This document shows, piece by piece, positions 12,440-23,632 of a stretch of DNA of 64,000 nt (position 1 is its first letter; each line of letters starts with the position of its first letter). Origin of the DNA: Rhea pennata (Eukaryota > Chordata > Aves > Rheiformes > Rheidae); contig NC_084669.1 in assembly GCF_028389875.1 (NCBI RefSeq), positions 27,764,567 to 27,828,566 of the forward strand, read 5' to 3'. Under the pieces are notes generated by a model. That model was not told where the DNA came from. It saw only the letters and a list, made by a program, of their open reading frames with translations, and ran no database searches. The translations under genes were made by a program, and so were the position numbers.

Positions 12440-12860
12440 CAAAACTGGAAAAAGCTCTGAAAAGAGCAACATGAATGAAGAAAGGCATGGAACGAGTGCC
12501 ACAGGGTGAGTAACTGTGGATCAGCTACCCTGAGTAACTTAGGAATCTTCAGTCAGGAAAAGAGGTAGCTGAGGGAAGAAAGTGTTGGAGATGGATCGAA
12601 TAATGGACAGCTTGGAGACTCCACAACCAGGGTAGGTTGTTTCCAAGTTCTTGTGTTGGAGGCAACAAGCACCAAATATGTCTAAATGACAATATGATAA
12701 CAGCAAATAAAAAGTTTTTTTTTTTCATGATTCTATGAAGCCGTGGAAGTCCTAATCAGAGGATGCTTTGGAAGTTAAAATTTTACATTGATTCAAAAAG
12801 AAGCTGGATAAGTTCACAAAGTAGAAGCCTATTGTGTTTTCTTTATATAGAGAAACTCTC
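12440..12860 (+). mobile_element. Degraded CR1-like LINE relic
   Basis: Diverged sequence in sense orientation resembling the older CR1 3' region: a GAGATGGAT block, CAACAAGCACCAAAT, then GTGGAAGTCCTAATCAG, TTGGAAGTTAAAATTT and AAAAAGAAGCTGGATAAGTT. These match, in order, the segment before the CR1 3' end known in turtles and birds. Boundaries are approximate. Confidence 0.5.
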
Positions 12861-15800
12861 ATCCACCTCAGGAACTCTGAGCTGAAAAATGACAGCAAGA
12901 GTACTAAGGGACAGGCAGCATTATATGGCTGACTGAGCTGGTTACACATACATATCTTCCCTGGACAGGTATGCATTTTTGGTCACTGCTGGAGAATGAA
13001 ATATCAGGCTAGCCAGACAGTTTGGTCTTAGTACGGCCATTTTTACGTGGTTAACCTCCTTTCAATTATTGACAAGATTCAGATTTCAGTGTTGTGAATT
13101 ATTCTAAGGGATAAATATAAGAAAAACTTAAATGTGAGATTTTTCAAAAGTTATGTGAAATTGGCTTAATGCCTTTCTCCTTGACTTTAATAGGAACTGA
13201 GTTAAAGCAACCCTGGTATTTTTTTACAGTTTATGCTAATGTTTTTTGTTCTAGTTTGCTCTCATACATCTTATTAAGTCTAATGTTGTTTCCTCCCACC
13301 ATTTCCCATGAACAACAATGCTCTGGCATAATATTTTTACTAGAAGGAAGAGCTCAGTGGTGCAAGTGGCGACTCTCTTGGGCTAGTTTTGGACTGGGGA
13401 ATGAATGCTCTCAGGTTTGTAAGTTTCACCCCTCGTTGTTCCAGCTGCAAAATGTGTCACCATGCTGCTTGTACAGACAGACACATCATGGAAGTGTGTA
13501 TATGTAGTGACTGAACCCCTTTCAAAACAAGGTACACCACTCACTGCAGATGCTCCCTCCTCTGAAGAGTAGGTGAGGGCACAAACATATCTTGGCTCTT
13601 CATGTTCTTTAGTGCACTCCTAGGGGGACATTTGCCTCTGACAGGATTGTGGAGAAATCTTTTTAGAAGAGAAGCTATGGTCTCTTGAATTGTACAGACT
13701 TACACTCGAACATGAAATCTCTGCAAGTCTCTGGGGTTGTTTTGTGGTGTTTTTATTTCAGTAATGTAAGGGTTGTCTTTTACTGCCAAGCTCCTAATTA
13801 AAGCAGTGTTGACTGGTAAGTAATGGGCTGCAAAAGGTGTACCAAAAGATAATTGAAGATGCACTTTAGATAAGCAGGGCAAGAGCATCCTTTTTATGAG
13901 GTGTAAATGTCTGAAGACCAACTAGTGAAATTGATCTGGCCTTCTCCAGGATGAAAGTTCTGCTTAAACATCAATAGCACTATACTGCCCTAGAAAATGT
14001 TTGATGTAGGGATGTCTGGAGGGCCACACTTCTCCAAAGAATCCCCAGGCAGGCGCCAGGGAACAGGGCCCAGGTGGCACTGGGGATTCGTCGTGCCTCT
14101 CCCTCAAGCATCTTTCTGGCGCCTTCCTTGCATCTCCTAATGCTAAGGCAGCTCAGGAGGGAGAGAGGAGAGGAGCTGCTGGTGCCCTGATCTGGATCAG
14201 GATCGATATAAACCTTTTCCACAGCCATTCTAAAGAGCGCTATAACTAGTCCTTCTCTAGCAAATTTGGTGTCTCTCCTAAATGTCCTTTGCATACATGG
14301 CCTTAATTTTTGCTCTATTTTCAGCATTTTCCCTGTGTGATTTGGATTCCTCTGTAGATGCCCTTATACCCTGACTCTAACATAAAGGGGCATTGGCAGA
14401 AGACCGAGCAGGTTCCACATTCTGACTTTATTGAAACCCAGGGCAAAAATGCCATAATTTCAGTTGGAGCCTGAGGAGGATCTATAGAGCAAATAAATGT
14501 TGCTTTTATTAGGCATACTGCTTTCAGGGGTATTCCTGCTTCTTTTTCTCACACTTGTCCTATTCCCCTCTTTCAATTCTGTTGGCATCTGTTTTAGAGT
14601 GTGTTGTGAAATGAATACAGCAAAAAAAAAAAAAAAAAAAAAGAAAAAAAAAGAAAAAAAAAGAAGAAAAAAAAAGAAAAAAGAAAAAAGAAAAAAAAAG
14701 ACTATTATTCCCGATTCAGTTTAGAGGAGGGATGGGGAGGCTCACAAACAGTTCTTTTCATTATGACTGGCATGCAACAGCAAGATACCAAAGGATTATA
14801 TGGGCAGCAAGGGCTGGTCAGTGGTGTTGCCTGTATCAGAGTATGACCAAAGTGCAGCTGTAGCAGAAATTATCTCTTACATTAAGCCAAGTCCATATGT
14901 CGCGGAAGAAAGGCGGGAGGAGGGGGAGGCAGAGATTGCCATCGTGTTTCCTGGAATCTCGCTTAAAAACAAAACTCACAATCTAAGTCTCTATCAATTA
15001 GCATTGCAAAGAAAATCTCTGAAAATGAAGGGTGTAAAGAGGCTGCCTGGCAGAGTGCCTGAAACAATAACTCTGGGAAGTGTGAACTGCTCTCTCCATA
15101 GTCAGAGGATGTTAACAAAAGCCTCCTCTGTTCGACCTAACTAGTAGTGATGGACCAAGTAGTGGCAAGTTGGTGCAAGCCCGAAAGGTTGTCCTCTGCT
15201 GACTCCTCCCTCTCTCTTCTGCACTGGCTGTAGGGCGTATAGGCCTGTGGTGGTGGGGTGCTCCTTTCAAGACCAACATTGCAGGCTGTCTGCAGCGTTA
15301 GCTTTGTAGCTGTTCCTACGAGATCATGGATTTAGACTTTCTTTTCTGCCATGATTATTAGAAATCCAGAAAGCAAAATAACAGTATTTGTTGCAGCCTT
15401 ACCATATGTTTGTGGTTCTTTGTAACTCTTTCCCTGTGGCCAAACCAATGAGTTCTCCTGGTATCCTGCAAGCGGGGGTTATCCTTGTCCCAGTTCACTG
15501 TGTACCCCATGCACAGCCGTCCTGGAACTGGAAATAGGTGAGAAGCTCAGGGTGAAATTTCAAACTTTCTTGGGCCAGTTTAAATCATTTGTCCAAGTCC
15601 TTTTTCCCCTTGCCTCAGTGCATCCCTACCCCATGCTGGTGCTTGAACTAAGCTCCTTCAAAATTAACTTGCCCTCCTTCTCACCCCTCACCCACCCCAA
15701 GAAAAAGTGATCAGGTTTTGGAAGGAATGGCTTAATTAGTTGGCTCCTTTTTCTAGTCAAGCATGCCCTGGAGATGGCACATGGGAGGGTGCAGGACCAT

Positions 15801-17040
15801 GTGTGAAGGCATATGGAGGCTTAAGGCTGGAGGGACTGCACCCCAAGTGCTTTGAATTCCATAGAAAGAGTAGCTGAAGTTGGATGTGCTATAGAAATCG
15901 TCACAAAACTATTCCACCAAGCTTTATGCATTTGCTTATTGTGTCTGACCCTTAAACCACCCCTGCCTATATATATATATATGTACAAACATTAAGATCG
16001 GACCAAAGCTCAAGGCCTAACAGCACACACTGCTGGTATTTAGCATCTCTTGCCATCTGGCTGCACCTTTCCCCCTTCTTCTCCCACACCCAAATTCTTG
16101 GCCATATACAAATTTTATTGTTTACATGGAAAGGAGAATCTCTGAACCATCCTGGAATTCTGAGGGAGAAGAGGAATCTCGTGGGGTGCAGTTGTGCTGT
16201 GGCAGTCCTGGCTTATGGGGATGGTAGGGTTGATGTATGGAGAGAAGTAGTAAGGAATTGTTTAAAGCTGTTGTTCCCAGATGTTTTGGATTACTGTCAT
16301 CACTCAGGACTTCTCGCAGCCATCGCATACACCTCTACTTGAAAACAATGTTTAGGTAAAGTGGTTTCTGAGGGTGTTTAGCTAGTCTCACATACAGAAG
16401 TTAAGAGCTACAAAACAAATCTGGACTACTAGACTCACAGGGGATGACTGTCACATCTGGAACGGCATTCATTTTTGTTGTGAACCACTATGGCGTTGTG
16501 TATAACATTAAAACTTTTGCCCAGTTGAACCCAAAAGTAACCGCAAGGGTCATGGATCACGCAACAATTCCTGCAGAATGTAAATATTATACAGTAGCTC
16601 TCAGACTTCATCCCTGTACCCTTTAACTTCAGTGCAAGCTGGAGCAGGTCCCAAGGCTGACAAATGTTTGGGGACATGTTGAGACAAAAGACACATGAAG
16701 TAATGATGCCATCGGTCTTGAACACCTCCAGTGATAGCCTTTAATGACCTCATCTGACAAATTATTACATTAGCTAATTGATTTGCTGCTGTTCTAATCC
16801 TTTTCTAACATCTAATCCTTTTAGGCATTACCACTCTTGCTCCCTGTAAGTCCTTATGTTACTCTTGGCTCTCTAAGTAATACTTCTGGCCTCTCTTTTG
16901 GATTAATACTTTGGTCATGATCTCGCCTTGGACTGAAAGCAGGCGGCTTGCTTGTTTTGTACATGACTTAGGTGTGCAAAGCCGTCTGCATTAAAAGTAA
17001 GGAAAAAAGGAGCATGCGGAAAAGGTTGTGCTGCGTTCTT
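12861..17040. other. Intergenic, no gene seen
   Basis: AT-rich sequence with an A-rich array at 14632-14699. Open frames of 60-115 codons (13169-13507, 13980-14327, 14800-15144, 16435-16725) are not recognisable. Any distal regulatory elements of the homeobox gene cannot be picked out by eye. Confidence 0.5.
14632..14699. repeat. A-rich (A7-8G)n microsatellite
   Basis: About 18 A residues followed by repeated A-run/G units. This simple repeat produces the lysine-rich end of a spurious open frame. Confidence 0.9.
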
Positions 17041-17679
17041 CGGCACACACTCCAAGGGAAACTTCTCCAAGCCCCTGCGGAGTGCACCGGAGCGCGGCCC
17101 TGGCCATTAGCACCAGCGGTGATTTTTGCCGCCATGTCTAGTACAGCTGCTTTATTAGTAACAGAATCCCCGCTGATGGGAATAGGAGTGGAGCTGCCTA
17201 GTCAGGTTGGAAAGGCAAGGAATTGTTCTGGTGGGGTAAGAGGCGGATGGTTTCCCTTCGAGGGAAGGGGCGAGCTGAGGCGCCCCGTAGCCCTCTGCTA
17301 GTGAGGGCCCTCCCCGCGGAGCGGGGTGCGCGGGCTTTTCGGGGCAGTCCCGAGGGGTCCCGGCCACGGTTGGAAAGCACGGGGGGCCCTTCCGGGGGCC
17401 GCGCAGACGCAACTCCGTTAACGCCGGCCGCCGCTGTGGGGGCGAAGAGCCCCCCGAGGGGCGAGCGGGGCCGCAGGTGCCGGGCGACGCGGCGGCTCCG
17501 CGGCGGGCGCGACCGTTGGCGACGCCAGGACAATGGAGGTGGCGGCACCTCTGAGTCACCGCGGCGGCCGCCGGCCCGGCCCGGCCCGGCCCGCCCGGTG
17601 GGGGTCGCGCCGCCGCCGCCGAGGCCTCATAAGGCGGCCGCGGCGGGGCCGGCGCCGCCGCCGCCCGCAGAGCCGCCCG

Positions 17680-19249
17680 ATGGAGCCCGCCTGCCGCCCG
17701 CGCAGCCCCGGCGCCGCTCCCGGCCCCAGCCCGCCGCCGCGCGGGGCGCCCAGCCCCGCCGCCGCCCCGGGGCCGGGGCCGGGGCTGGGGCCGGGGCCGG
17801 GGCCGGGCGGCGGCGGCGAGGCCCCGCGGCGCCCGGGCGCCCCGCGGGACGGCGGCCGGCGGAAGCGCACGACCTTCAGCAAGGCGCAGCTGGAGCTGCT
17901 CGTGAAGACCTTCGAGGAGGACCCGTACCCCGGCATCGCCGTGCGGGAGCGCCTCTCCGGCCTCACCGACATCCCCGAGTCCCGGATACAGGTCGGCACG
18001 GCACGGCACGGCACTGCCCGCGACGGGACGGCACGGCACGGCACGGCACGGGACGGGCGGAGGGGCGGGCAGGGCAGGGAAGCGGCCGCCGCCGTCGAGG
18101 GCCGCCCGCGGCGCGGCGGAGCGGAGCGGAGCGGAGCGCGGCGGGGCGGAGCGGAGCGCGGCGGCGGCGGCCGCGGGCGGGCAGCGGGGCGCTCGCGGCC
18201 GCCGCGGCGGGGCTGCGGGCGCCGCTGGCCGGCGTCGCCGTGCGCGGGGCCCGGGGGGCCGCTGCTCACTGCCGTCTGCCCCCTCCCAGGTGTGGTTTCA
18301 GAACAGGCGAGCCCGGCAGCTGAACCACAAGAGGAGCGAAGCCTCCCCCTACGCCAGAGCTGCGTGCGGCAAGCAGAAGCTGGCCCACTTCGCCGGCGGC
18401 TGCCGAGAGAGGCCTCAGGCGGCACGCAGCCTCGGGCCGGACCAGAGCCCCCTCAGCCTGCAGCCCCGTCTACCCGGAGGAAGTCAGAGCTTCTCTGGTC
18501 AGCCACTACCCTACGCGGGGCCGCAGTACACCAGGCTCAACACTTATTTCAGGAGCTTGGATAACACCTTTGGAGCCCACAGTCAGACCCCTTCTCACTT
18601 CAATTTGGACTACATGGCAAAAGGGGTCCAATTCAATGTGGGAACCTTAGGGAGTTCCCCTCAGCTCTCACTCCCTGTGCAGCAAGTGCAGGAATATCCA
18701 TACCTGAAGACATCTTTCTCTGAAAACTACTACACAGATGCAGATATTTTCCAGTCATGTGTACAAGATGACCAGTATCTGGCAGCTAAGGAGAACATGT
18801 GTAAGAGGCCTGTCTTAAACTACTTAAATGCCAGTCAAGGCATGGGTGATGAGAACTATTTGTATATCAAGTCAAACACCTCTCCTTTAGGTAAGGGTTT
18901 CATTTCAGGTTATGATGAAGGAGAATCTAATGTGAAGCTTGAGCTTGAGCAGATGAGGCACAGTCCATCTCTGGTTGCAGCTCATGATGCTAGTCCCCCT
19001 TTGGTACTTGCAAAACATGAGGAGAAATATCAGGGGCCACTTTCTCCTCCAGCCCCCTTGTTTGGGCAACAGCTGCTGGAGGCAGTTAGTGACCACGACC
19101 CTTACTGGCTGGGCATGAGAAATGAGCTTTGGGGAACTGGTTTAGATCCACTGTGTGCGAATGAGCAAAATGGAGAGCAAGGTGGGCCAAAAAGTTACCT
19201 TTTTGCTTTTGATGGTCACAATTCAACCTGTCATTTGGGTCACACATGA
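17680..19249 (+). CDS. Single-homeodomain DUX-family transcription factor
   Basis: Two exons, 17680-17991 (104 codons) and 18290-19249 (319 codons plus stop), joined in phase 0 across a 298-bp GT-AG intron, giving 423 aa. A Pro/Gly/Ala-rich N-terminus precedes one homeodomain (about residues 59-118) with F8, L16, F20, W48, F49, Q50 and N51. The intron splits it between residues 46 and 47, as in PRD-class and DUX genes. PYPGIAVRERL and RARQLNHKRSE closely follow the first DUX4 homeodomain, and ESRIQVWFQNRRAR the second. R55 replaces the K usual in PRD genes. Only one homeodomain is present. The tail has a VKLE SUMO-type site near residue 320 and a hydrophobic/acidic LLEAVSDHDPYW segment near 366-377. 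It is expected to bind DNA in the nucleus; DUX4 activates early embryonic genes in mammals, but the role here is unknown. Mix/Sebox-like genes are the main alternative. An in-frame ATG at 17533 would add 49 Arg-rich residues. Confidence 0.82.
17769..17807 (+). repeat. GGGGCC hexanucleotide tract in coding exon 1
   Basis: Six consecutive hexamers, five GGGGCC and one GGGGCT, followed by GGG. In the gene's reading frame they encode alternating Gly-Pro with one Leu. This is a short, interrupted in-frame G4C2 array. Confidence 0.95.
17992..18289 (+). other. Intron of the DUX-type gene, with GC-rich tandem repeats
   Basis: GT-AG intron of 298 bp with a CCCTCCCAG acceptor. It contains GGCAC-type pentamer repeats (about 17995-18050) and GCGGA/GCGC repeats (about 18112-18165). 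It stays open in some frames, so automated calls may read through it. Confidence 0.85.
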
Positions 19250-20503
19250 AATGGTGACAGTGAGTCTGTTGGCCTGATGAAAACATAACGTTTTTTGTTC
19301 GATTGGCAGTTTCATCCGAAGTGGCTAGAGGTTTTGCACGTCTAAGTATGGAGTACTTGCTGTGAGTTTTGACTGCTGTCTGGAAGGGAAGGAAAGGAAG
19401 ATAAATTTTGCAAGGCGCAAAAGTGAATAACCCGCTGTGCGTGTGTGTGTGTTGGGGGGGGGGTGTTGTTCGCTCTTCCTCCCCACACCTTCCCAATCCT
19501 CCCTGAATTGTCACCAAGCTGCATGCAGTACTCTTGCATGCATGTGATTATTGGCACCCACACATTAACCTGCATCTACAGGCCAGCCTGTACGTTGTTC
19601 ACAAACATTTCAAGAGCAAAGGTTTAGACTTTGATGTTCAAACTGGGTTGGATTCATTCTGTCTGCCAGGAGGCTTGGGTCTGCAGAATGGGTTTTATGG
19701 TCTTACTGTACTGGTTTTCTGTTTCCATCCTGGTCAGAAATCACCTTAACTTAAGATAGAAAACAGATGTTATATTTACAGCTTTTAATGGAGAAAATGT
19801 AACACGAAAGGGATACAGACACAAGAAAAGAAACGTTGGTGGTGGAAGGGGAAGGGTCACAGGGTATGTTAATGGTTTAGGTGTGCTCCTGATTAAGGGC
19901 ATTGCTGGTCTTTTCCTGGATATTTAATGTATAATGTTTTTATTTAAAAATGATCGAATATGTAGCTTTTTAAAGGGCAGTATTTTTTGTGAGTTTTGTA
20001 TTTTTTTTAAAAATGTTCTGATTATTAATATTATAAAGAGATGGTGTTAATTTAAAAAGAAACCCTCTAAACAAGTTGTTTACTATTCACTAGAAGGAGG
20101 TGCTCTACCTGTGTGTGATAATGAACTTGTTGAATTAGACTCTCAGAAAATATAATTGAGTCCTCTCCTTGCACTTTGGATGTTGGGCCTATTTTTAGAC
20201 TTTTCAAGACCACCATATGTCTGGAAGCCCAATGTGATCATATAGTGCTCTAACAAAATTAATGGAAGGCTGCGTGGGATGTATAGATCTGGAGGGCTGC
20301 CATGACTGTGTATTAAAGCAATATCGCGGCTAGCGTGTTGAAGACTATGTATGCAAATCCTTCCTTGTGCTGAAAATGTACCTCTGGATTACTTTAAGTA
20401 TGCCTTGATTTTAAGACATATGCTATTAAGCTGATTATTAAGCTGCTTCTGTTCTATAAGCAAAATCGAATTTAAATATGGACCATTATTTTTTATTAAT
20501 AAA
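19250..20503 (+). other. 3' UTR of the DUX-type gene
   Basis: AT-rich sequence following the stop codon, with no further coding potential. It includes a short TG/G-run tract near 19439-19463. Confidence 0.6.
20498..20503 (+). terminator. Polyadenylation signal AATAAA
   Basis: Canonical AATAAA about 1.25 kb after the homeobox stop codon. An earlier ATTAAA near 20312 could be an alternative. Confidence 0.55.
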
Positions 20504-20820
20504 GCTGATACCTATCTGAAGAAGCTGTCTATTGATACATATGTATGCAACTGTGAGTGTTAGCTGTTATTTTGTCAGTAATATTTATCTGTGGCTGGGA
20601 ACAAATCACTCAACTTTTCTGCCTCAGCTTCTTTGTTTGATAACGAAGAGTTGTAAGAAAGTGTTTTACTCTCCTGTGTTATGGAAGATCCATCAGACAA
20701 TAGCTACAAGGCATTCAACACAAAACGGCTTATCTGAGAGTTAAGTACAAGGTGATGATGGTATTTTTGGTTGTATGTTCGACTACCTTAGTAAATTCTT
20801 AGCTGTGTATTAAGTCTGAC

Positions 20821-20858
<38 letters not shown>

Positions 20859-22079
20859 CGCACACACACACTTACACCCTCTCCCTTGTTAAGATCTACT
20901 TAATGAGCAGTGAGACTTGTTTCCAGGCACAAAGAACAATTGAACCCATGAGAAAGATAAGTGACAAAATGGTGTTCAGAAGCGTGTGGCAGCAATAACA
21001 GCCTTGTTTTATGAGGAAGGGTTGAGTTAAAGAAGGGAAAACAGACATCCAAAAGAATAGCACTCCCACTAAGCAAACAAGGATGAGGGCCTCTGGCCTG
21101 GAGTCAGCGGCTGCTCGGGAGGCTGCACTGGGTCTTCTCGGGGTATCCTCCCTGCTTATTTTGGAATGTGATAACCTGCTCCCTCTTTCTTAATGGTGCT
21201 CTGCAAGTAAATATTTGGGAAGCCACTGACATAAATCGGCCTACGCGAGCCTGGTCTCATGCAGTGCATCTTGCTCTGTCCCACGCTCTTTGGAGAGGTC
21301 CTACTGTCTCAGCACTTGCAAAGCCACACCAAGGCCAATGCAAAGGAAGCTGTATTAGGCATTTTGGATTAAGCTGTCACTACTGGCTGCTGCAGTAACA
21401 CAGGGCTTTCCTTCCCCTTCACGTGGTCTAGGGAAGAAACTCTATTATCAGACTTGCATTTCTAACAGTGAAGTGGAATGCGCTAAGGATACTTCTCATA
21501 CAAATGTCCATGAAAAATCATTCTCCCCTCAGAGAGCTACTTACTGCACAGCATAGAGCTCTTCTGCAAGGAACTGGATTTCTTCATTTTGTTACAAGTT
21601 GCTTTTAACTGTGCAGAGCAGCTAGATACAGTGCTCTCCTGTGACGTCTTTAACATTTCACATTCTTAAAAAATACTTGTCAGTCTGAGATCGAGAATGC
21701 TGGAATACAAGTGACATGTTTATTCATCCTGGAGGAGGTACTTTCACAGCAAGGACATGCAGGTCAAAGGCAGCTCTGCTCTGACAGGAACAAACCACCC
21801 CGAGGAAGAACAGGTGGGGCACTAACCAAGTGTGTTGAGCACTTGACCACCCCTCTTCTGCTGCCCATCAGATACCCTTTATTACAGGTTAGAGGAGGCG
21901 TTTGCATGCTGAATATTTAAAGCCGTATTTTCTTTAATGTAACTTGTCAAAAAAGAGGGACAGTGGGGATCTACTAGCCTGGTTTATGTTCAACCTGGAC
22001 CTAACCCACGCTGTTAGGCCTCTGAGTCATTTATTCGCTTGCTTTGTTGCAGCCTACAAGTGTGTTGCTGTCCCAGAAA
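20504..22079. other. Intergenic, with a CA microsatellite
   Basis: Sequence between the DUX-type gene and the BMS1 upstream region. The only clear feature is the (CA)n repeat. No coding exon was recognised. Confidence 0.5.
20824..20872. repeat. (CA)n microsatellite
   Basis: About 24 CA units, with two CG interruptions in the second half. Confidence 0.95.
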
Positions 22080-22486
22080 CATCCTCCGGCACGTGGGGTG
22101 CAGCGGTGAGCCCCGGCACCCGGCGCCCACCGCGCTGCCGCAGGGAGTCCCGCCGCGTCCCACCACGCCGTGCCCATCACCACCCCTCGCTTTGCCTGGT
22201 CACGCGTCTGCGGGGTGGTGTGGAGCCGCGGGGCGAAGCACAGCAAAGTTCAGGGGAAACATGAGCTCCTCAGGCTGCTCCGTGTTGATCCGTGCCCGCG
22301 CCAGGCCCCCGGCGCTGGGTCACGCGAGGGGCTCGGGCTCGCGCCCCACGCACCTCTGCGACGGGGGCAGCAGGGCCCTTCGCCGGCCTCTCTCCCTTTC
22401 GGCCCCCTGGCTCCGGCAGCCAGCACCCCCCGGTGGGTTTAATGGAGCCTGGATGTCGCAGGGGGCTCGAAGGGAGGGCAGCATGC

Positions 22487-23270
22487 CCCCCCAAACAGCA
22501 TGGCCCCCCCAAACTGCGCCCTCAAACAGCACTGCCCCCCAAACAGCACTGCACTCCCCCAAAACTGCACCCCCAAACAGCACTGCCCCCCAAACAGCAC
22601 TGCCCCCCTGCACTGTGCCCCAAACAGCACTGCCCCCCAAACAGCACTGCACCCCCCAAAACTGTACCCCCAAACAGCACTGCCCCCCAAACAGCACTGC
22701 CCCCCTGCACTGTGCCCCAAACAGCACTGCCCCCCAAACAGCACTGCACCCCCCAAAACTGCACCCCCAAACAGCACTGCCCCCCAAACAGCACTGTCCC
22801 CTCCAAAGTGCATCCCCAAACAGCACTGCCCCCCAAACAGCACTGCACTCCCCCAAAACTGCACCCCCAAACAGCGATGCCCCCCTGCACTGTGCCCCAA
22901 ACAGCACTGCCCCCCAAACAGCACTGCACTCCCCCAAAACTGCACCCCCAAACAGCGATGCCCCCCTGCACTGTGCCCCAAACAGCACTGCCCCCCCAAA
23001 CAGCACTGCCCCCCCAAAACTGCACCCCCAAACAGCGCTGCCCCCCTGCACTGTGCCCCAAACAGCACTGCCCCCCAAACAGCACTGCACCCCCCAAAAC
23101 TGCACCCCCAAACAGCGCTGCCCCCCTGCACTGTGCCCCAAACAGCACTGCCCCCCAAACAGCACTGCACCCCCCCAAAAAACTGCCCTCCCAAACAGCG
23201 CTGCCCCCCTGCACTGTGCCCCAAACAGCACTGCCCCCCCAAACTGCCCCCCCAAACAGCGCTGCACCCC
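22487..23270. repeat. C-rich minisatellite, core CCCCCCAAACAGCACTG
   Basis: About 30 copies of a CCCCAAACAGC(A/G)(C/A)TG core, interspersed with CCCCCTGCACTGTGCC and CCCCCCAAAACTGCAC variants in a higher-order pattern. C runs of 4-7 on the plus strand give extreme strand asymmetry. All plus-strand frames and several minus-strand frames stay open across it, creating spurious 280-616-codon ORFs rich in Pro/Gln/Thr/Asn or in Gly/Cys/Val/Leu. Confidence 0.95.
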
Positions 23271-23387
23271 ATGGCCACGGCTCCCTCAGCAGGGCTCGGC
23301 CCCGCCCCCCGCCCCCGCTCGGCCCCGCCCCCGGAATGCGAGGTCCCGCCCCCCGCCGCTCGGCCCCGCCCCCCGCCCCCCGCTCGC

Positions 23388-23471
23388 CCCCGCCCCCGGA
23401 ACTCGAGGCCCCGCCCCCGGAACTCGAGGCCCCGCCCCCGGAACTCGAGGCCCCGCCCCCGGAACTCGAGG
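23388..23471. repeat. 21-bp tandem repeat x4 with GC boxes
   Basis: Four copies with a 21-bp period ending at 23408, 23429, 23450 and 23471. Each has a CCGCCCCCGG GC box and a GGAACTCGAGG half containing the palindrome CTCGAG. It lies about 160 bp upstream of the BMS1 start codon. Confidence 0.93.
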
Positions 23472-23632
23472 CGCTGCCGGTGTTTCCGGGCGGCGCGCGT
23501 GCGCGGGCGGCGGCGTTTCGGCGTCCCGAGCTCGCTCGCTGCCCGGGCCGGGGCTGCTGGGCCCGGCGGCAGCGGCTGCGGCTGCGGCGCGGCTGGTCAC
23601 GGTGCCTCCCCGGAGCTGGGCAGCGAGGCGCC

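Larger units (their letters stand above)
17040..18330 (+). promoter_or_regulatory. CpG island and promoter of the DUX-type gene
   Basis: Dense CpG island beginning about 600 bp upstream of the homeobox start codon and running through exon 1 and the intron. A TATA-like TCATAAGG at about 17627 lies some 50 bp before the preferred ATG, which would suit a short 5' UTR; this is inference. Reverse-strand open frames here (17155-18039, 17556-18425) are shadows. Confidence 0.6.
22080..23632 (+). promoter_or_regulatory. BMS1 upstream region and CpG-island promoter
   Basis: GC-rich sequence upstream of BMS1. It comprises a GC-rich block (22080-22480), a C-rich minisatellite (22487-23270), a cluster of CCCCGCCCC GC boxes (23290-23471) and the probable 5' UTR (about 23500-23632). 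A TATA box is not evident. The GC boxes suggest an Sp1-type housekeeping promoter. Confidence 0.6.

Noticed and set aside
17155..18425. Minus-strand ORFs of 116-294 codons over the homeobox CpG island
   Set aside because: GC-driven shadows of the real coding strand, rich in Pro/Arg/Ala and unlike any protein I know.
17533..18564. 343-codon ORF as an unspliced homeobox gene
   Set aside because: It reads through the intron and loses WFQNRRAR. Splicing 17991 to 18290 restores a complete homeodomain and the 319-codon tail.
22487..23270. Possible CRISPR-like array of direct repeats
   Set aside because: The repeats are short, variable and contiguous, with no unique spacers, and the context is a vertebrate promoter. 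This is a minisatellite.
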